Assembly: GCF_900109045.1 (NCBI RefSeq)
Contig: NZ_FNYL01000018.1
Span: 62,001 to 126,000 of the forward strand
Direction: 5' to 3'
DNA length: 64,000 nt
Source: Dyadobacter sp. SG02
Lineage (GTDB): Bacteria; Bacteroidota; Bacteroidia; Cytophagales; Spirosomataceae
Part shown: piece after piece, positions 61,491 to 64,000 of the stretch
How the letters are laid out: the number at the start of each line of letters is the position of its first letter
How positions within the stretch are numbered: position 1 is the first letter of the stretch
Notes under the pieces: generated by a model
Told to the model about the DNA's origin: nothing
What the model saw: the letters and a program-made list of their open reading frames with translations, nothing else
Databases searched by the model: none
Position numbers and translations under genes: made by a program

Positions 61491-62827
61491 TAATGTACAC
61501 TGAAAACTTCGCCGATCTCCTCCAGGGTCTTTCCTTTGGTTTCCCTGACTTTAAGCCAGGTAAATAGCAACCCGGCGAAGCAAATGGCGGAATAGATGTA
61601 AAAAGTATGGTCTTTAAATTTTTCAAAAAGGATCGGGAACGTGAACACGAGCACGAAATAGGCCGCCCACAGGCATAGCACTGCGACAGTCGAGGCCTGG
61701 CTTCGAATCTGGTTTGGAAAGATTTCCGAAATGAGGACCCAGGTTACCGGCGCCAAAGTCATCGCATAAATTCCAATGGCTGCCAGTAAAAACCAGGCCA
61801 CGTCCGGCGAGTTCTTGGCCAGCATCATCGCTACGATAATATAGATTACCGCCAGGCCCCCCGCACCGATGAGCATGAGCGGTTTGCGGCCCAATTTATC
61901 TACCAGTAGCATGGCGGCTATGGTGAAGACCAAATTAATACCTCCTATAAAAATCGTTTGTAACAGCTGCCCATCTTGCGAGACGCCAATACTGTGGAAA
62001 ATCTTGGGGGTATAGTTAAAAACGACGTTGATCCCGCAGAGTTGTTGAAAAACGGCCAGGGCAATACCCGTTAACACAATGGGGAAGAAGGCTTTTTTAA
62101 AAACATCCATATAGCTTCCCTGTTTCTTGTTGCCAATCATCGAGGCGCGTATTTTTTCCAAACCGTCCTGCATGTAGGCCTGGTTGCCAATCTTGCCGAG
62201 CACTTGCTCGGCTTTTTCAGCGTGTCCGGCCATCAGCAGCCATCGTGGGCTTTCCGGTAAAAAGATCGCCCCGATCATAAAGGCAACCGAAGGCACAGCC
62301 CCCAACCCAAACATCCAGCGCCACGAATCATCCCCGTGGTTGCGAAGACTGTAATTCACAAGATTTGTAATTAGAATGCCGATTACAACGGTAAGCTGGT
62401 TGATGGCCACCATCCGGCCGCGCAAATGAGCCGGGGCTATTTCAGCGATGTAAACCGGGGAAAGCATTGAGGCCATTCCAACTCCAATCCCTGCCACAAA
62501 ACGGAAAGCGATAAATGCATTGCGGTCCGGTGCGAGGGCCATTGCGATGGAGGAAATGCCAAAAATTGCTGCGGCGAGCAATAAACCCGGACGCCTGCCG
62601 TAACGGTCTGAAATCGAACCTGCAACGATACAGCCCAAAATTGCGCCCAGCGCCAGACTGCCTGTGGCAAATCCTTCCCAATACACATCCAGCCCAAATT
62701 GCTGGTGCAAAAACGGCAAAGCACCGGCGATTACGGCGAAATCAAAGCCAAAAAGATAACCACCCAGGGCGGAAATCAGTGAAATGCCCAGTATATAGGA
62801 ACTGTTGTATGCGGGAGCCTCATTCAT
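61490..62827 (-). CDS. Sugar porter (MFS) transporter
   Basis: 445 residues starting at ATG 62827, with 12 membrane helices. Sugar-porter family marks: DRYGRRPGLLLAAAIFG and DKLGRKPLMLIGAGG (G-R-x-x motifs), PESPRWLLMAGH at the central loop, and the end RETKGKTLEEIGEVF. This is the D-xylose/galactose/glucose-proton symporter type. In a galK-galT operon it most likely imports galactose. It lies 43 bases after galK and overlaps galT by one base. Confidence 0.9.
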   Translation of the reverse strand: MNEAPAYNSSYILGISLISALGGYLFGFDFAVIAGALPFLHQQFGLDVYWEGFATGSLALGAILGCIVAGSISDRYGRRPGLLLAAAIFGISSIAMALAPDRNAFIAFRFVAGIGVGMASMLSPVYIAEIAPAHLRGRMVAINQLTVVIGILITNLVNYSLRNHGDDSWRWMFGLGAVPSVAFMIGAIFLPESPRWLLMAGHAEKAEQVLGKIGNQAYMQDGLEKIRASMIGNKKQGSYMDVFKKAFFPIVLTGIALAVFQQLCGINVVFNYTPKIFHSIGVSQDGQLLQTIFIGGINLVFTIAAMLLVDKLGRKPLMLIGAGGLAVIYIIVAMMLAKNSPDVAWFLLAAIGIYAMTLAPVTWVLISEIFPNQIRSQASTVAVLCLWAAYFVLVFTFPILFEKFKDHTFYIYSAICFAGLLFTWLKVRETKGKTLEEIGEVFSVH

Positions 62828-62870
62828 AAGTATTTATGTTTTATTAGTATCAAAATGAGTGTTCTGCTTG

Positions 62871-64000
62871 TTACAAGAGTGAAGTTCCGTCGGCGGTTAT
62901 GACCTGGTAGACGTCCGCACTTTTGTTCATCTTTTGTTGATAGGCACCGGTGACCGTTTCTATCACTTCCCCTAGAAATCCGTCTTTGATCAGGTTAATA
63001 GTGCAACCCCCAAACCCCCCTCCTACCATACGCGCACCCTGGACAGCGGGATGGGTACGTGCAACGTCTGCCAAGAAATCGAGTTCTGGGCAGCTGACTT
63101 GGTAAGACTGGCTCAAACCCACATGAGTGTCATTTAATTTGCTGCCTAATGCAGCTAAGTCACCTTTTTTCAAGTCGTCGCAAGCGGCCAGCAAGCGGGC
63201 GTTTTCGCCGAGCACATAACTACACCTTTTAAATACATTTTCAGGCATCCGGCCTGTAAAGTCCGCCAGTATTTGCGGGGTTACATCTCGCAAATCATGA
63301 AATGAAGGGTATTGGGACTGCATGATGGCGACCCCTTGTTCACACTCCTGCCGACGGACGTTGTATTCAGAGAAGGCTAGTGAGTGCTTCACATTTGAAT
63401 TGAAAAGTACCAGATTGTAACCATCCATGAGCAACGGGACGTACTGGTAGTCCAGCGAGCGGCAATCCAGCAGGATTGCATGGTCTTTTTTGCCAAACAT
63501 GCTTGCAAACATATCCATAATGCCGCAGCGCACACCTGCGAATGTATGCTCAGCCGCCTGTGCCATTTTAACAAGCCGCAGACGGTCCAAACCAGCGTCC
63601 AGCAGCTCATTAAGGCCAAATGCGACGGCACATTCGATGGCTGCCGAGGATGAAAGCCCTGCGCCCATGGGAATATTGCCCGTCATCACCAACTCGAAGC
63701 CTGGCGATGTGTGCCCAGCACCCTGAAACTGGTCGGCAACGCCCAGGATATAGTCTGCCCAGGTGCCCGTAGGCGCCAGTTCGGATATATCTGCCTTGAT
63801 CATTTGGCCATAATCGGCTGAATACAAATGGACTGCATTGTCGGTGCGCCGACGAATAGCTATATAGACGGCCTGACTGATCGCTGCCGGCAACACGTAC
63901 CCATTGTTATAATCTGTGTGTTCACCAATGATGTTTATCCGGCCGGGCGAGCGGACGATCAGATCTGGGGCACCTTGGAAAGTGTTGTCGAACAGCTGGG
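62871..64000 (-). CDS. galK: Galactokinase (5' end outside the window)
   Basis: The frame is open from the window end to a stop at 62871 (over 376 codons). GHMP kinase marks: RSPGRINIIGEHTDYNNGY (galactokinase signature), the phosphate loop IPMGAGLSSSAAIECAVAFG and a C-terminal VGGGFGGCTINLI. It phosphorylates galactose to galactose-1-phosphate for GalT. A start at 63896 (a GTG) is not real, because the signature lies upstream of it. First gene of the minus-strand galactose operon seen here. Confidence 0.93.
   Translation of the reverse strand, partial: QLFDNTFQGAPDLIVRSPGRINIIGEHTDYNNGYVLPAAISQAVYIAIRRRTDNAVHLYSADYGQMIKADISELAPTGTWADYILGVADQFQGAGHTSPGFELVMTGNIPMGAGLSSSAAIECAVAFGLNELLDAGLDRLRLVKMAQAAEHTFAGVRCGIMDMFASMFGKKDHAILLDCRSLDYQYVPLLMDGYNLVLFNSNVKHSLAFSEYNVRRQECEQGVAIMQSQYPSFHDLRDVTPQILADFTGRMPENVFKRCSYVLGENARLLAACDDLKKGDLAALGSKLNDTHVGLSQSYQVSCPELDFLADVARTHPAVQGARMVGGGFGGCTINLIKDGFLGEVIETVTGAYQQKMNKSADVYQVITADGTSLL

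Noticed and set aside
1..64000. tRNA or rRNA genes
   Set aside because: No cloverleaf-like sequence or rRNA segment was recognised by eye. A tRNAscan-SE or Infernal run would settle it.

Overview
The window looks like chromosome of a Bacteroidota bacterium, most likely Cytophagales/Spirosomaceae (Dyadobacter-like). The basis is a GH97 glucosidase-type enzyme, a TonB-dependent receptor with a CarboxypepD_reg-like N-terminus, LytS/LytTR-type signalling, an ImuA-ImuB-DnaE2 mutasome under an XRE-S24 repressor, and a promoter of the Bacteroidota type (TTG, 18 bases, TAnnTTTG) that can be read directly. The genus is inference. No rRNA, tRNA or CRISPR array was seen.

Layout. 0-8.5 kb is accessory DNA: a LuxR-type fragment, a small HTH gene behind a cluster of TACGTA hexamers, a frame-shifted SprT-like metalloprotease, then a same-strand row of about twelve small unknown genes, many membrane proteins, including a paralogue pair (4.5 and 7.1 kb). 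8.8-10 kb is a secreted amidohydrolase. 10.5-15.8 kb is a probable defence island: serine recombinase, HEPN protein, DUF262 protein, C5 cytosine methyltransferase and an unknown gene. 16-18 kb holds small membrane proteins, one frame-shifted. 18-26 kb is a DNA-damage mutagenesis operon (imuA-imuB-dnaE2-unknown-SRAP) divergent from an XRE-S24 LexA-like regulator. 26-31.5 kb has a lipoprotein, a nuclease-like and an OGG-like gene, and unknowns. 31.6-42 kb has Rpn, Fic, an XRE-led three-gene operon, a second SRAP, two tandem Fpg/Nei-like proteins and several unknowns. 42-44.2 kb has a nucleotidyltransferase-like gene and a LytS-type kinase. 44.2-48 kb is nearly gene-free, with decayed coding remnants and two intrinsic terminators. 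48-56 kb carries AraC regulators, two SDRs, a deaminase, an outer-membrane receptor and a LytTR regulator. 56.4 kb to the end is a galactose cluster (galM-GH97 on +; galK-MFS-galT-araC on -).

How the parts fit. The strongest theme is DNA damage. Two XRE genes 11 kb apart have nearly the same operator (TGGTATT-N3-A(A/G)TACCA) fused to a TAnATTTG -7 element. One controls the imu cassette and its S24 repressor; the other precedes an XRE gene without an S24 domain and two unknown genes. Near the second are a SRAP protein with Ser in place of Cys2, an Fpg-like glycosylase with a zinc-less finger, and a tandem partner that has lost the catalytic Pro2. The SRAP of the imu operon has its Cys displaced to residue 11. 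I propose a diverged DNA-damage regulon with paired active and pseudo-enzyme repair factors as the candidate undescribed system.

The galactose cluster encodes outer release of galactose or glucose from oligosaccharides (GH97), anomer conversion (GalM), import (MFS) and the Leloir steps (GalK, GalT), with an AraC regulator at the end of the galK-side operon.
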